Numbered from the stretch's first letter, positions 9,921-17,852 are shown. The stretch: DNA of 51,469 bases from Desulfosporosinus cupriresistens (GCF_001707885.1 NZ_MASS01000031.1:1-51469); one strand, 5' to 3'. The notes: generated by a model not told the origin, from the sequence alone. Translations and numbers: made by a program.

Positions 9921-11081
9921 CTATTCTGAAACCACCGTGATCTGATCACCCTCTTGAATCATGTTCAGGTTTGTCGATATAATCGATTCATTCCCTTGAA
10001 GTCCCGAGTTGATCTCTGCCTGATCGTTTACCAAGGTTCCAACGGTTACGGCACGTTTACGGACAATTCCGTTATCATTTATGTATACGTAGTAATTGCC
10101 TTCCTTCCCGGTTATAAGCGCTACAGGTATCGCAAATTTATGGACTTTGGCATCGTCCATCAGCATGACCTTAGCAAATACCCCCGGTCTTAATGCTAAC
10201 TTCTCATTGTCCAATTGTATCTTCACCTTGAACGCTCTGGAGGATGAATCCGCAGAGGTACTGATGCTTTTTACTACCCCTTCATAGGTCTCATTATCAT
10301 CTTCATTTAACTTTACTTTAGCCTTTTGACCTATTTTTACAGTCCGAATAAGACCTTGGTCTACCTCGATAGCAGCATCGATCAATGAAATATCCTTAAC
10401 CTTTCCAATAACGTTTCCCGGAGAAAGATACTGACCAAGGCTGACATTTTTTTCATCCATCACGCCGCTGATCGGCGCTCGAATTGTCATATTGGCCAAG
10501 TCAGTGTTCAGATTGTCGATATTGGTCTGCGCTGCTTGAATACTAGCCTGGCTTGAAGCAATGTCAGCCTTAATCATTTTAAGAGACGTTTCGGCGTTGT
10601 CCAGTTCAACCTGGGCGACAGCACCTTGCTCCACCAATTTTTTTGTCCGATCGTAGGAGAGTTGTGTATTTTCCAGGTTCGCCTCCGGCTTTTGCAGGGA
10701 TGCCTTCGAAATCTCCAACTGGCTTTCAGCAGACTTTATCTGGTTCTTAATATCCTGATCATCTAAAACTACAAGTGTTTCACCTTGAGTGACTTGCTTA
10801 TCATCATCAAATAGAATACTGATTACCTTTCCGGCATTCTTGGAACTTACAACTCCCTCCTGATCAGCTTCCAATGTTGCTTTATAGCTTGACCCTTCGC
10901 CTTGAACGAACTCTTTGGGCTTAATTACTTCTACTGATACCTTCTTACTTGTAACTGTTGCCTTACTTTGATTATCCTTGGCTGCAAAGATTGATTGAAA
11001 TACATTGCGACGAAAAAGTGCAACTCCAGCTATGAAAATTACTATTATAAGGACGACTGTGAACATTCTCTTTTTACTCAT
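9921..11081 (-). CDS. RND efflux periplasmic adaptor (membrane fusion protein)
   Basis: The N-terminus MSKKRMFTVVLIIVIFIAGVAL is an uncleaved membrane anchor without a lipobox. After it come a lipoyl/barrel-sandwich half (VSSKNAGKVISILFDDDKQV), a coiled-coil hairpin (about residues 115-200, repeated Q/A/N heptads), the second lipoyl half (IRAPISGVMDEKNVSLGQYL) and a beta-barrel. This is the HlyD/AcrA family. The adaptor would sit outside the membrane and assist the RND permease encoded next. AAGGGTGAA precedes the ATG, and the gene follows tetR by about 40 bases. Confidence 0.93.
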   Translation of the reverse strand: MSKKRMFTVVLIIVIFIAGVALFRRNVFQSIFAAKDNQSKATVTSKKVSVEVIKPKEFVQGEGSSYKATLEADQEGVVSSKNAGKVISILFDDDKQVTQGETLVVLDDQDIKNQIKSAESQLEISKASLQKPEANLENTQLSYDRTKKLVEQGAVAQVELDNAETSLKMIKADIASSQASIQAAQTNIDNLNTDLANMTIRAPISGVMDEKNVSLGQYLSPGNVIGKVKDISLIDAAIEVDQGLIRTVKIGQKAKVKLNEDDNETYEGVVKSISTSADSSSRAFKVKIQLDNEKLALRPGVFAKVMLMDDAKVHKFAIPVALITGKEGNYYVYINDNGIVRKRAVTVGTLVNDQAEINSGLQGNESIISTNLNMIQEGDQITVVSE

Positions 11082-11120
11082 AACTTCACCCTTCTTTTAG
11101 ACTGAACAAGAATCCAATCT

Positions 11121-11735
11121 TTACATTGTTTGGGCTCCTATTCCGTTTAGTATAAAATCAATCATTTTTTCCCTGTCAAGATCTTTCTGCTGCTGTAACC
11201 AGCAATCACCCATTATGTGCTCTTTGAAACAACAATAAGCGGCAATCATTTCAGTTATGAAATTTGCCGCAAACTCCCAATCAAATTCCCTGAGAACTCC
11301 GTCTGCAAACCCTTTTTTAAAGAGTTCTCGTAATAAATTCATATATTCCCCCCTATTACGCATAATTATTTGGTGAAACTCTTGCTTTGTTTCACTGCTC
11401 ATTTCAAAGAATTGACCAAACATCACAAACTTGAAGAAGAATTCAACCTCTTCAAGCGTTTCCTGGGTAATCATAATAATTTCGTTCAATATTTCCCCCA
11501 GCGAAATTTTATCGCTAACCCTTGTATTAATTTCATTAAAGAAACCATTTGCTTTAGCATCAACCACCTGTAAAAACAAATCTTCCTTGTTCTGAAAGTA
11601 CTCATACAGGGTCCCTTTTCCAAGCCCTGCCTTCACTGCGATATCCTTCATGCTGGCATTTGTAAAACCATTCGCTCTAAACACTTCAAACGCCGCATTT
11701 AGAATTGTTTCCTCTTTGTCTTTCAGGCGTGCCAT
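11121..11735 (-). CDS. TetR/AcrR-family transcriptional regulator
   Basis: A typical TetR N-terminal DNA-binding domain spans residues 8-55, with MKDIAVKAGLGKGTLYEYFQNKEDLF as helix-turn-helix. The helical C-terminal ligand domain is about 145 residues, a normal total of 204. It is the first gene of the RND efflux operon, and a palindromic operator lies just upstream, so it probably represses itself and the pump and is released by pump substrates. ACGGAGG precedes the ATG. Confidence 0.93.
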   Translation of the reverse strand: MARLKDKEETILNAAFEVFRANGFTNASMKDIAVKAGLGKGTLYEYFQNKEDLFLQVVDAKANGFFNEINTRVSDKISLGEILNEIIMITQETLEEVEFFFKFVMFGQFFEMSSETKQEFHQIIMRNRGEYMNLLRELFKKGFADGVLREFDWEFAANFITEMIAAYCCFKEHIMGDCWLQQQKDLDREKMIDFILNGIGAQTM

Positions 11736-11757
11736 ATTAACCTCCGTTCTCAGATAA

Positions 11758-11775
11758 TGTCCGACTGTTCGGTCA
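11758..11775 (-). promoter_or_regulatory. Probable TetR operator
   Basis: An 18-bp imperfect palindrome (TGACCGA-ACAG-TCGGACA on the minus strand, one mismatch per arm) lies 22 bases upstream of the tetR start codon. The TGACCGA half-site is typical of AcrR/TetR efflux repressors. Its placement in the promoter region fits autorepression of the tetR-adaptor-RND operon. Confidence 0.65.
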
Positions 11776-11797
11776 ATTAATTATGATGATTTTCTTT

Positions 11798-12007
11798 TTA
11801 ATTGTCAATATATATGTTCCCTACCGGAACCATTCCTTCATATTCTTCATTCTTCTCTATCACTTTGTAAACTTCTCTGTATATTTTGGCTATAGGTAGA
11901 TTCTTCTCTCTGGCTATGTTTTTGCAATCGTCATAGGCGTCTGGGTGCAACATCTCTAAAGCTGCAGCACAAAGCCATACATAGCGAAACCTTAGATTGT
12001 AGCACAT
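11798..12007 (-). CDS. Small hypothetical protein, 69 aa
   Basis: This ORF follows the TDT transporter stop by 20 bases on the same strand. Its composition is protein-like: helical N-half (WLCAAALEMLHPDAYDD), then a charged helix (REKNLPIAKIYREVYKVIEKNEEYE) and a short tail. No clear Shine-Dalgarno is visible, so it may rely on translational coupling or be the residue of a longer gene. I recognise no family. Confidence 0.45.
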   Translation of the reverse strand: MCYNLRFRYVWLCAAALEMLHPDAYDDCKNIAREKNLPIAKIYREVYKVIEKNEEYEGMVPVGNIYIDN

Positions 12008-12027
12008 GTAATCTAGAGTTTTGACGT

Positions 12028-13128
12028 CTATAGAAAACCCTGTATTGGTTGATCTTTAAAGAGAGTACCAGTATAGCCTCGAATAAAAGTATTACTGAAT
12101 ACTATGAACCAGCAAAATGCCAACACCCAGTAACAAAGAAAACCAAATAGCCTGAGGGCCTCAGACTGAATAGTAATGGAAATTAAATAGGTTGCACATG
12201 TGTAGGCACCGAGGGGAAAGGTGAAGGCCCACCACGATAAAGCGTAGGGCAGGTTCTTTTTAAAGATGTAGATAATAGTAATCACACTGGCCGCAATCAA
12301 CCACCAACAACCGAAGCTCCAGTAAAGCAATCCGAAAAGATTAATAATGGGTGTAACCAGACTGCCCATAAAGGGGGCACTAACAGATCCTAGGTTTAGA
12401 AGGGAAATGACTCCCGCTCCGATTGGACCCAGATAAATCCAGATGGTAGGGATTAAAGAACCGGGCAGAGGCGGAGCCACGAAAAATCGATAGATGCAAA
12501 TAACCGCAATCAACATAAAAAGGAAAAAACCCGATCCCCAAGATGCATAATTAAGTATGAGTAATGATTTTTGTAAGGACTGTGGCCAGTACGGAATCAG
12601 TTTGGCACCCGCAATGGGAACCACAATTAAACTCACCGGGGGCATAAACCACGCTGGATTAATGTCTTCAATAGTTATCTTATTGAAGACATTAAGAACC
12701 GGAATGATGAAAGCCATTGCCAGTGATAGCACGACCCCTGTAATCCATAAACCTTGAGCAATTTTCACTGCTAAAACCACACCGATATAACCCGTTCCAA
12801 GCAAAAGAAAGTCAACCGCCAAAACTAAGCAGGCGATAGGCAATGTGGCAAAAAATTGACCTGTAACTGGATGATTGAGATCCCTGCGTGTATGGTCATA
12901 AAATATAAACCAGCGCAAGGTCCAAGGGACTATAAGACCGAGAAAGAGAATTATATTGATGATCCATAGAAATACCGCAATGTTGTTTAGCCATGACCAA
13001 TAACAGGCGTAGTATTTACTAGCGACAGCGAAAATCCCCGTTCCCATGACAGAGGCGAACCAACCAGGGGACAGATTCCTAATTATCTTTGAAAACTTAT
13101 TCGTTGTGAACGGGATATTCATCGCCAT
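12028..13128 (-). CDS. TDT/SLAC1-family transporter (tellurite-resistance/dicarboxylate type)
   Basis: The protein has 366 residues and about ten hydrophobic helices. The N-terminal LSPGWFASVMGTGIFAVASKYY and the later HPVTGQFFATLPIACL segments are characteristic of the tellurite-resistance/dicarboxylate transporter (TehA/Mae1/SLAC1) family, which passes anions such as malate, sulfite or nitrate. AGGAAGG precedes the ATG. The PocR-AraC regulator lies upstream on the same strand, but a strong terminator separates them. The substrate is not known; sulfite export would suit a sulfur-metabolising host, but that is speculation. Confidence 0.85.
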   Translation of the reverse strand: MAMNIPFTTNKFSKIIRNLSPGWFASVMGTGIFAVASKYYACYWSWLNNIAVFLWIINIILFLGLIVPWTLRWFIFYDHTRRDLNHPVTGQFFATLPIACLVLAVDFLLLGTGYIGVVLAVKIAQGLWITGVVLSLAMAFIIPVLNVFNKITIEDINPAWFMPPVSLIVVPIAGAKLIPYWPQSLQKSLLILNYASWGSGFFLFMLIAVICIYRFFVAPPLPGSLIPTIWIYLGPIGAGVISLLNLGSVSAPFMGSLVTPIINLFGLLYWSFGCWWLIAASVITIIYIFKKNLPYALSWWAFTFPLGAYTCATYLISITIQSEALRLFGFLCYWVLAFCWFIVFSNTFIRGYTGTLFKDQPIQGFL

Positions 13129-13264
13129 AACACCTTCCTATGCTTTACCAACGTTTTATGTAAATTGTTCTTATTCCTTTTAAACATATTTTAACTGATT
13201 TTACCATTACTTTCTCTGCACTTTTTTATTGTTCTTCTGGACTACTTTAAGCTATAAAATAAGA

Positions 13265-13290
13265 AAAAGGGCTGTCTCAGCCCCTTTTTA
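13265..13290 (-). terminator. Rho-independent terminator overlapping the pocR-like stop codon
   Basis: On the minus strand GGGCTG-AGA-CAGCCC is followed by TTTTTCTT. The stem begins within the last codons of the AraC-type gene, and its stop codon (13277-13279) lies inside the hairpin. It separates that gene from the downstream transporter. Confidence 0.85.
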
Positions 13291-14251
13291 CCTGTGATAA
13301 ATTTTCCGATAAGCTTTTTCGGTAGAGGCCGGGAGGAATACCAATTATTTTCTTAAAAACCCGGGAAAAATAGTTGCTGTCATTATATCCAATTTGCCGG
13401 GAAACCTCAGATATTGAAGCAAAAGGATTTTGTTTTAGAAGTTCCTTAGCTTTTTCTAGCCTGGTTGTTATAATAAAATTTGAAAATGTTTGTTTCTGTT
13501 CTTGACTAAAAATATAAGAAAAATAAGTCGGGCTCAAATTAACATGCTTTGCTACTTCTTCAAGAGTGAGCGGTTGAACATAATTCTGCAAAATATATAC
13601 CACCGCTTGTTGGACCAACTGACTAGACCAGGATATTGAATAATCCCTAAAAGAGGACCCGGTTCTGGAGGAGACTCTTTCTCTAGAATGATTCTCCCTA
13701 ATAAGGGTATTACCATGTGCAATCCCTAATTTAAGGAAATTGTTACTGATGGTATGGAGCGCTTTGCCAAGAATCATCATTTCTTCATGTTTTCTGATGG
13801 ACATCTGTTCGTAATACTGTAGCAGTCTTGCCTCATTCAAATCCAAGTCCCGGACTCTCTTTAAGATGTTGCTGTTCTCATTCAACATGTTATTTATCCT
13901 AATTTCTCCTGTGGCGAGGGCTCCAAGAAATTCCCGCTCACCATGCAGGGGAACCGCAAGTATGTACAAGCCCGCGTGACAAGGAAAAAGATGAGCTTTG
14001 TTCGGGTCGAGATGTACGCACTGTCGCACTGAAGCCTTACATCTTTGGAGACCTTCCGGGTGAGCACGAATCAGGCGGCAGAAATTATTTTGAGGTTTAG
14101 TTTTAGGTGTAAGAATATAGTCACCATTACAGCTGACGAATTTTACCCAGAGCTGATGCAGGGTGCTAAAGCTATCCAGCACTGGTTGGATGGTTTCAAA
14201 GTTTTGGCGCAGGTGAATTGCTTGATTTGACTCCAGGTTCATCATCTCCAT
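13277..14251 (-). CDS. AraC-family regulator with PocR sensory domain
   Basis: Residues about 15-185 form a PocR ligand-binding domain with its conserved cysteines (NNFCRLIR, LQRCKASVRQCVHL, FPCHAGL). Residues about 215-320 form an AraC double helix-turn-helix (LTLEEVAKHVNLSPTYFSYIF, SISEVSRQIGYNDSNYFSRVFKKIIGIPP). PocR domains bind small hydrocarbon or diol ligands and often control metabolic operons. The target is unknown; the downstream transporter is a candidate. The start is uncertain: AGTAGG precedes ATGGAGATGATG, so the third or fourth codon may initiate. A possible structured RNA lies in its leader. Confidence 0.88.
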   Translation of the reverse strand: MEMMNLESNQAIHLRQNFETIQPVLDSFSTLHQLWVKFVSCNGDYILTPKTKPQNNFCRLIRAHPEGLQRCKASVRQCVHLDPNKAHLFPCHAGLYILAVPLHGEREFLGALATGEIRINNMLNENSNILKRVRDLDLNEARLLQYYEQMSIRKHEEMMILGKALHTISNNFLKLGIAHGNTLIRENHSRERVSSRTGSSFRDYSISWSSQLVQQAVVYILQNYVQPLTLEEVAKHVNLSPTYFSYIFSQEQKQTFSNFIITTRLEKAKELLKQNPFASISEVSRQIGYNDSNYFSRVFKKIIGIPPGLYRKSLSENLSQVKRG

Positions 14252-14785
14252 CCTACTAATCTTTCAAGTTATAAGTAAAAATAACCAGTATCAGTCCATT
14301 CTTTAGTCATAGCAAGCAATCCAGTTTATAGAACAAATGATGCTGGCTATGAACCAGCCAAATCCCTTTCCGGTCTTTCAACCGGACCTCGCATCAAAGT
14401 ATCCTTCGCTTATTTGATAACTTCCATATATAATTCGCTACTTCCTCCGAAAACCCTTCCATATAATAATATTTTACCCACATATAGTAAACCGGCTGTT
14501 ATGTAGACATGTATGGCAAGTCATGAATTTGATATAGGATGAGATATCTTTAAGAAACTCATTTTCTTTGTTCTGATTGCAATAAATTGAAAAAGCACAA
14601 CAAAGCTCATTTAGCCAGTTCATTATGAACTAGCTAGTAAAGTTGATAACCTTCGCTCATACCTCAAAGCCCTGATAGACAAACCCTATTGTTGCTTATT
14701 TTTTAAATATTCTCTAATAGAAACAAGGATTTTTATGTTTTTTATGGAATATGTTTGATAAATAGGTAAAGGGAGGATGAAATTT
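14252..14785. other. Intergenic region between pocR-like gene and CGGC gene
   Basis: The divergent genes leave 534 bp between them. Apart from the structured segment at 14338-14396, I see AT-rich promoter-like DNA and no gene. Confidence 0.5.
14338..14396 (-). ncRNA. Candidate structured RNA (three-way junction) in pocR-like leader
   Basis: A closing stem TGATGC/GCATCA (14338-14343 with 14391-14396) encloses two hairpins: GCTGG/CCAGC (14342-14346 with 14354-14358) and TCCGGT/ACCGGA (14369-14374 with 14381-14386), joined by an unpaired purine-rich linker on the minus strand. It ends about 87 bases before the regulator start. The layout resembles a small aptamer, but I match it to no known class. 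The strand could also be plus. Confidence 0.35.
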
Positions 14786-15139
14786 ATGGCTAATATTTTG
14801 ATTGTTTCCTGTACTAAAATTCGTGATGTTAGTTGTATTGCTTGCCTAAAGTGTTTTAAAGCCGCTGCGCTTAAAGAGGGTGAATTTGCTAAGTATGATT
14901 CCGTTCAGATCATGGGTCTCAGTGGTTGTGGGGATTGCCCTGGCTTGGTTATGCCTAAAGTTGGCTTAGTTATGGAAATGGCGGATTATTTATTGCAAGA
15001 TATAGATGCTATTCATATCGGCACATGTGTAGTCAGGGCCAAAAACACTGCCGCCTGTCCCATTGACCTTGACGGTATTAAAGCGAAGTTAGAGGGAAAA
15101 TTTGGCAAACCAGTAGTTCTAGGTACACATAATTATTAA
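14786..15139 (+). CDS. CGGC domain-containing protein
   Basis: The 117-residue protein starts MANILIVSCTKIRDVSCIACLKC and has the central SGCGDCPGL motif that names the CGGC family, plus GTCVVRAK further on. The family is thought to bind metal or take part in redox chemistry; its exact role is unknown. I chose the ATG at 14786 because GGGAGG (14771-14776) is nine bases away, whereas the ATG at 14777 abuts it. It appears monocistronic. Confidence 0.8.
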   Translation: MANILIVSCTKIRDVSCIACLKCFKAAALKEGEFAKYDSVQIMGLSGCGDCPGLVMPKVGLVMEMADYLLQDIDAIHIGTCVVRAKNTAACPIDLDGIKAKLEGKFGKPVVLGTHNY

Positions 15140-15172
15140 TAACGCTTGCTTTACTGGGCACGCCACACAGAG

Positions 15173-15196
15173 AAAAAGGAGGCATCGCGGCCTCCT
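15173..15196 (-). terminator. Terminator of the TipA-like merR gene
   Basis: The minus strand reads AGGAGGC-CGCGAT-GCCTCCT followed by TTTTT. It lies just after the stop codon of the MerR-family gene and converges with the CGGC gene. Confidence 0.85.
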
Positions 15197-15204
15197 ACAT
15201 CCAG

Positions 15205-15969
15205 TTATTTTTTGAATCCCGTATAAATATGGACGGCATCTCTCAGAAACTCTGCCATACCCGGTTGTTGCTTATCATAATATGCAGTAAATCTTGGATC
15301 ATCGACATACATCTGGGCCACTCCTGCATGTGCCTCTTTCGTGTAGCTATCCCAATAATAACACAACCACTGGCGATGGAGATCTGCCGCTGTTTGGGCC
15401 AATTGACCAGCAGGGTCGCCTGTTTTAAACGCAGCATGAAGAGTTTCAATCACCTCTGTAGCAAGCTTCGTTACCTCATCATATTGCTCATGTGACATAC
15501 CTTTAACTTTTTGATTGGACTTATTAACTGTCTCATCCCCATATTTTTCGCGAATTTCCTTTCCGTACTTCTCTTCATTGTCATCCACTAATTTTTGCTT
15601 AAAACCTTTAAACTTTTCTTTATCCATCATCTTTATTCTCCCTTCGGTTAGCGCAATGGTCTTTTCAACATTGGAGATCAACACATCCAATTGCTCTCGT
15701 TTTTCTAGAAGCTTAACATGGTGTTCCCTCAGAGCCTGTGTTTCGTTAAACGATGGAGCGGTTACGATATCTTTAATACTTTCTAAGCTAACACCAAGCT
15801 CGCGATAGAAAAGAATCTGTTGCAACCGATTTACCTCAGCTTGCCCATAAATGCGATACCCTGACGAGTTCATTCTTGCCGGCTTAAGAATTCCTATCTC
15901 ATCATAATATCTCAAGGTCCGAGTGCTGACACCTGCCATGTGAGCTAATTTCTGCACTGTGTATTCCAT
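15205..15969 (-). CDS. MerR-family regulator with TipAS-type antibiotic-recognition domain
   Basis: Residues 1-70 are a MerR winged helix (VQKLAHMAGVSTRTLRYYDEIGIL), residues about 75-110 a dimerisation coiled coil, and residues about 120-250 a TipAS domain (EVIETLHAAFKTGDPA, DLHRQWLCYYWDSYTKEAHAGVAQMYVDDPRF). TipAL/Mta-like proteins bind drugs and activate promoters with long spacers. The promoter here has exactly such an arrangement, so autoactivation is likely. No efflux gene is adjacent, so targets are elsewhere. A GGAGGTGATCAC stretch precedes the ATG. Confidence 0.92.
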   Translation of the reverse strand: MEYTVQKLAHMAGVSTRTLRYYDEIGILKPARMNSSGYRIYGQAEVNRLQQILFYRELGVSLESIKDIVTAPSFNETQALREHHVKLLEKREQLDVLISNVEKTIALTEGRIKMMDKEKFKGFKQKLVDDNEEKYGKEIREKYGDETVNKSNQKVKGMSHEQYDEVTKLATEVIETLHAAFKTGDPAGQLAQTAADLHRQWLCYYWDSYTKEAHAGVAQMYVDDPRFTAYYDKQQPGMAEFLRDAVHIYTGFKK

Positions 15970-15988
15970 GTGATCACCTCCAGATAAA

Positions 15989-16019
15989 ACTTTACACCTT
16001 TACGCTACGTCAATGTAAA
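15989..16019 (-). promoter_or_regulatory. MerR-type promoter with 19-bp spacer
   Basis: Minus-strand TTTACA (16014-16019) and TAAAGT (15989-15994) are 19 bases apart, the stretched spacing of MerR-activated promoters. The spacer and flanks form an imperfect dyad with TTTACA/TGTAAA ends. It lies 20 bases upstream of the merR start codon. Confidence 0.65.
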
Positions 16020-16053
16020 TAGGGATTTTTGCATTTTTTAAAAGAGTTTTTAA

Positions 16054-16332
16054 CTATGATTTAAATCGAGGCAATACTAAATCTAAGATTAAACACGTTA
16101 CTAACCCTGATACAAAGCCTGAAAGAAACATCATTGACGTAATTGCATTTGCGAGATCCGCAAATCCAACATGGACCGTCTTCGCTAGGTAAAGGTAGTA
16201 TCCCCCAGCAAGTAAGCAGAGTAAGGCTGGTGAATATTTAACTATCTTTACACGCGATAACCGCCATAGTAGGTATGTTATACCCGAAAAGAGTGCCACA
16301 ATTCCAAGTAAAATGAGTAACAATCTAGCCAT
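16054..16332 (-). CDS. Small membrane protein, 92 aa
   Basis: Three hydrophobic helices are visible (LLLILLGIVALFSGITYLLW, YSPALLCLLAGGYYLYLA, SMMFLSGFVSGLVTCLILDLVL), with a short amphipathic link HVGFADLANAIT. It resembles the small conserved integral membrane proteins common in Bacilli; function unknown. GGAGG lies eight bases before the ATG at 16332; the GTG three bases earlier is a less likely start. It follows the TipA-like gene on the same strand but is upstream in transcription order. Confidence 0.65.
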   Translation of the reverse strand: MARLLLILLGIVALFSGITYLLWRLSRVKIVKYSPALLCLLAGGYYLYLAKTVHVGFADLANAITSMMFLSGFVSGLVTCLILDLVLPRFKS

Positions 16333-16541
16333 CACACTAACCTCCAGTAAATCATTTAAATTTTACAGCCTTAGCTTTAGAGTCCCTCCACTCCTTGTTG
16401 TAACTATAAGAAGTAAAGGGTCCTTAGATGAATTCAAATCTTTAAAGATACATGATTTTTCAAACTGCCAAATTACAGTAATTCCTCAATACCGTGACTT
16501 TTTTACTTTTAATTCGTTTTAGTTAATGAGGAGGTGAAAAA

Positions 16542-16682
16542 GTGGCCACAAAGAAAATCCCATTTACTGAGCATAACATGGAGACCTGGTATCAACAACC
16601 GGTAGCATCGCACTGCCACTCGAATAATGAACACCCACTTTATAGCAGAAGGTGTCGCAAAATACATAGAATGGATAAATAA
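16542..16682 (+). CDS. Small His/Cys-containing hypothetical protein, 46 aa
   Basis: A near-perfect ribosome binding site, GAGGAGGTG, is five bases before a GTG start. The protein is basic, with several His and two Cys residues (ASHCHSNNEH, YSRRCRKIHRM). That could suggest a small metal-binding protein, but there is no family match that I recognise. A strong terminator follows six bases after the stop, which supports a real short transcript. It converges with the YvlD-like gene. Confidence 0.55.
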   Translation: MATKKIPFTEHNMETWYQQPVASHCHSNNEHPLYSRRCRKIHRMDK

Positions 16683-16687
16683 TAAGT

Positions 16688-16729
16688 AGCCAGCAACCTT
16701 AATCAGTGTTGCTGGCTTAGTATTTTTTT
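16688..16729 (+). terminator. Terminator shared by small ORF and YvlD-like gene
   Basis: A perfect 10-bp stem AGCCAGCAAC/GTTGCTGGCT (16688-16697 with 16708-16717) is followed by a T-run at 16723-16729. The stem overlaps the last codons of the convergent YvlD-like gene. Confidence 0.85.
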
Positions 16730-17053
16730 AAAAGCCCAGTTAGCTAAGGACACGATGATTGACACAATAAATGACGTTCCAAACCCTCGAATGTAAAAAC
16801 CCGGTAAAAAACCACTGGTAAGCATAATCATCCAAGTATTAATTACAATAGTGAAAACCCCTAGTGTTAAAATATTCAGCGGGATGGTCAAAATAATTAG
16901 CACAGGCCGAATCAAAAGGTTGACCAGACTAAGGACAATACCTGCTCCTAAGAAGTGGAAGGGGGTTGCTGCTTCAATGGGCAATAATTGGGCTGCCAGG
17001 AAAAAGGCAAGAGTGTTGATTAAAACGCGGTAAAAATATCTCTGTCGTTTCAT
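16703..17053 (-). CDS. YvlD-like membrane protein ('phage holin family', PF04020-type)
   Basis: This 116-residue protein has four hydrophobic segments, including FHFLGAGIVLSLVNLLIRPVLIILTIPLNILTLGVFTIVINTWMI in its middle; the core LSLVNLLIRPVLIILTIPLN is diagnostic of the YvlD group. Databases often call these 'phage holin family', but there is no phage here. In Bacillus the relatives lie in an envelope-stress operon with PspC and SHOCT/DUF4097 proteins. Here it is the last gene of a DUF2089-SHOCT-hypothetical-YvlD operon. GGGGAG precedes the ATG. Confidence 0.85.
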   Translation of the reverse strand: MKRQRYFYRVLINTLAFFLAAQLLPIEAATPFHFLGAGIVLSLVNLLIRPVLIILTIPLNILTLGVFTIVINTWMIMLTSGFLPGFYIRGFGTSFIVSIIVSLANWAFKKILSQQH

Positions 17054-17064
17054 CCTATCTCCCC

Positions 17065-17364
17065 TTACTTTAAACTTATTTTGACCTGTACATCTTCTGT
17101 TTCCACATCGACAACGTCCAGTCCTTTATACCTGCTCAGGTCTTTAATGAAGCCATGTGAGGCTACAATTATCCCACTTAGCGAAATTCCTTTAACCCAA
17201 TTCAGATGGTTGCGAGCCTTCTCATCTCTAAATGTTGGAACATTCTTTAAGGCCAATTCCCCTATCCAAGCTAGGTCAGTAAGGGCCTCCATGAATTCAT
17301 CAACTACCCAGATAGGCACCGGAAATGCGAATCCCCAGCGCCGTTTAAGTTTGATCCGTACCAT
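17065..17364 (-). CDS. Hypothetical protein, 99 aa, in the DUF2089 operon
   Basis: The ORF is open further upstream, but that part overlaps the preceding gene out of frame, so I place the start at the ATG at 17364, 16 bases after the SHOCT-like stop. The protein begins basic (MVRIKLKRRWGFAFPVPIW), contains a helix DEFMEALTDLAWIGELAL, and ends with beta-like VDVVDVETEDVQVKISLK, a pattern similar to the C-terminus of its upstream neighbour. The ribosome binding site is weak. It is probably co-translated with its neighbours; function unknown. Confidence 0.65.
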   Translation of the reverse strand: MVRIKLKRRWGFAFPVPIWVVDEFMEALTDLAWIGELALKNVPTFRDEKARNHLNWVKGISLSGIIVASHGFIKDLSRYKGLDVVDVETEDVQVKISLK

Positions 17365-17380
17365 TAACAACCTAGCTGAT

Positions 17381-17836
17381 TTACTCCACACACACTTCCA
17401 CCTTGATTCTTCCCTCTTGAGGGTCTGCAACTTCAACGTCAACGATCTTGCCATCCACGCTTTCTTCAATGATTCGGACAAGCCCTTCAACGTCCAAAGC
17501 TTGCAAATCAAGACCTTTTTGTTCCAGCTCCGCACGCTTATCCGCAGGAACAAAGCTCATTGCGTAAACAATAAGTTTAGAGGCTGATCGTATCAGGCTG
17601 AAAGGAACATTGACATTTACCTTTAATGTTTTTTCGCCGACGACCCGAACACGCAAGAAGCGATCCCCGTAAGTTGCGGCCATCTTCGCCCTTTTTTCCG
17701 GCTCAAATTCAGCTATCTGAGGAACTTCTTCACGCGGACTCCCCTCCTCAATCGCCTTTAACAGATCCATCCCTTCAGTCGCTGTAAGTTTACCTTCTTG
17801 AATCATCTCAAGAATCTTCATTTTTTCGTTACTCAT
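17381..17836 (-). CDS. SHOCT-like domain protein (YvlB N-terminal type)
   Basis: The first 35 residues (KMKILEMIQEGKLTATEGMDLLKAIEEG) are the SHOCT-like helix pair found at the N-terminus of YvlB/DUF4097 proteins. The remainder alternates strands and helices (FLRVRVVGEKTLKVNVNVPFSLI, GKIVDVEVADPQEGRIKVEVCVE) with no membrane segment. AAAGGAG precedes the ATG by eight bases. It is the second gene of the operon and is probably a partner of the DUF2089 regulator; both proteins share a related 'EGxxTAxE/ERGDISAQEA' helix. Confidence 0.8.
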   Translation of the reverse strand: MSNEKMKILEMIQEGKLTATEGMDLLKAIEEGSPREEVPQIAEFEPEKRAKMAATYGDRFLRVRVVGEKTLKVNVNVPFSLIRSASKLIVYAMSFVPADKRAELEQKGLDLQALDVEGLVRIIEESVDGKIVDVEVADPQEGRIKVEVCVE

Positions 17837-17852
17837 TATCCTGACTCCTTTC

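Noticed and set aside
16703..17053. Prophage indicated by the 'phage holin' family name
   Set aside because: The protein is YvlD-like, and no phage structural, lysis or integration gene is nearby.
17365..17553. N-terminal extension of the 99-aa operon protein
   Set aside because: It overlaps the SHOCT-like gene in another frame and reads as its frame shadow; the ATG at 17364 is the sensible start.
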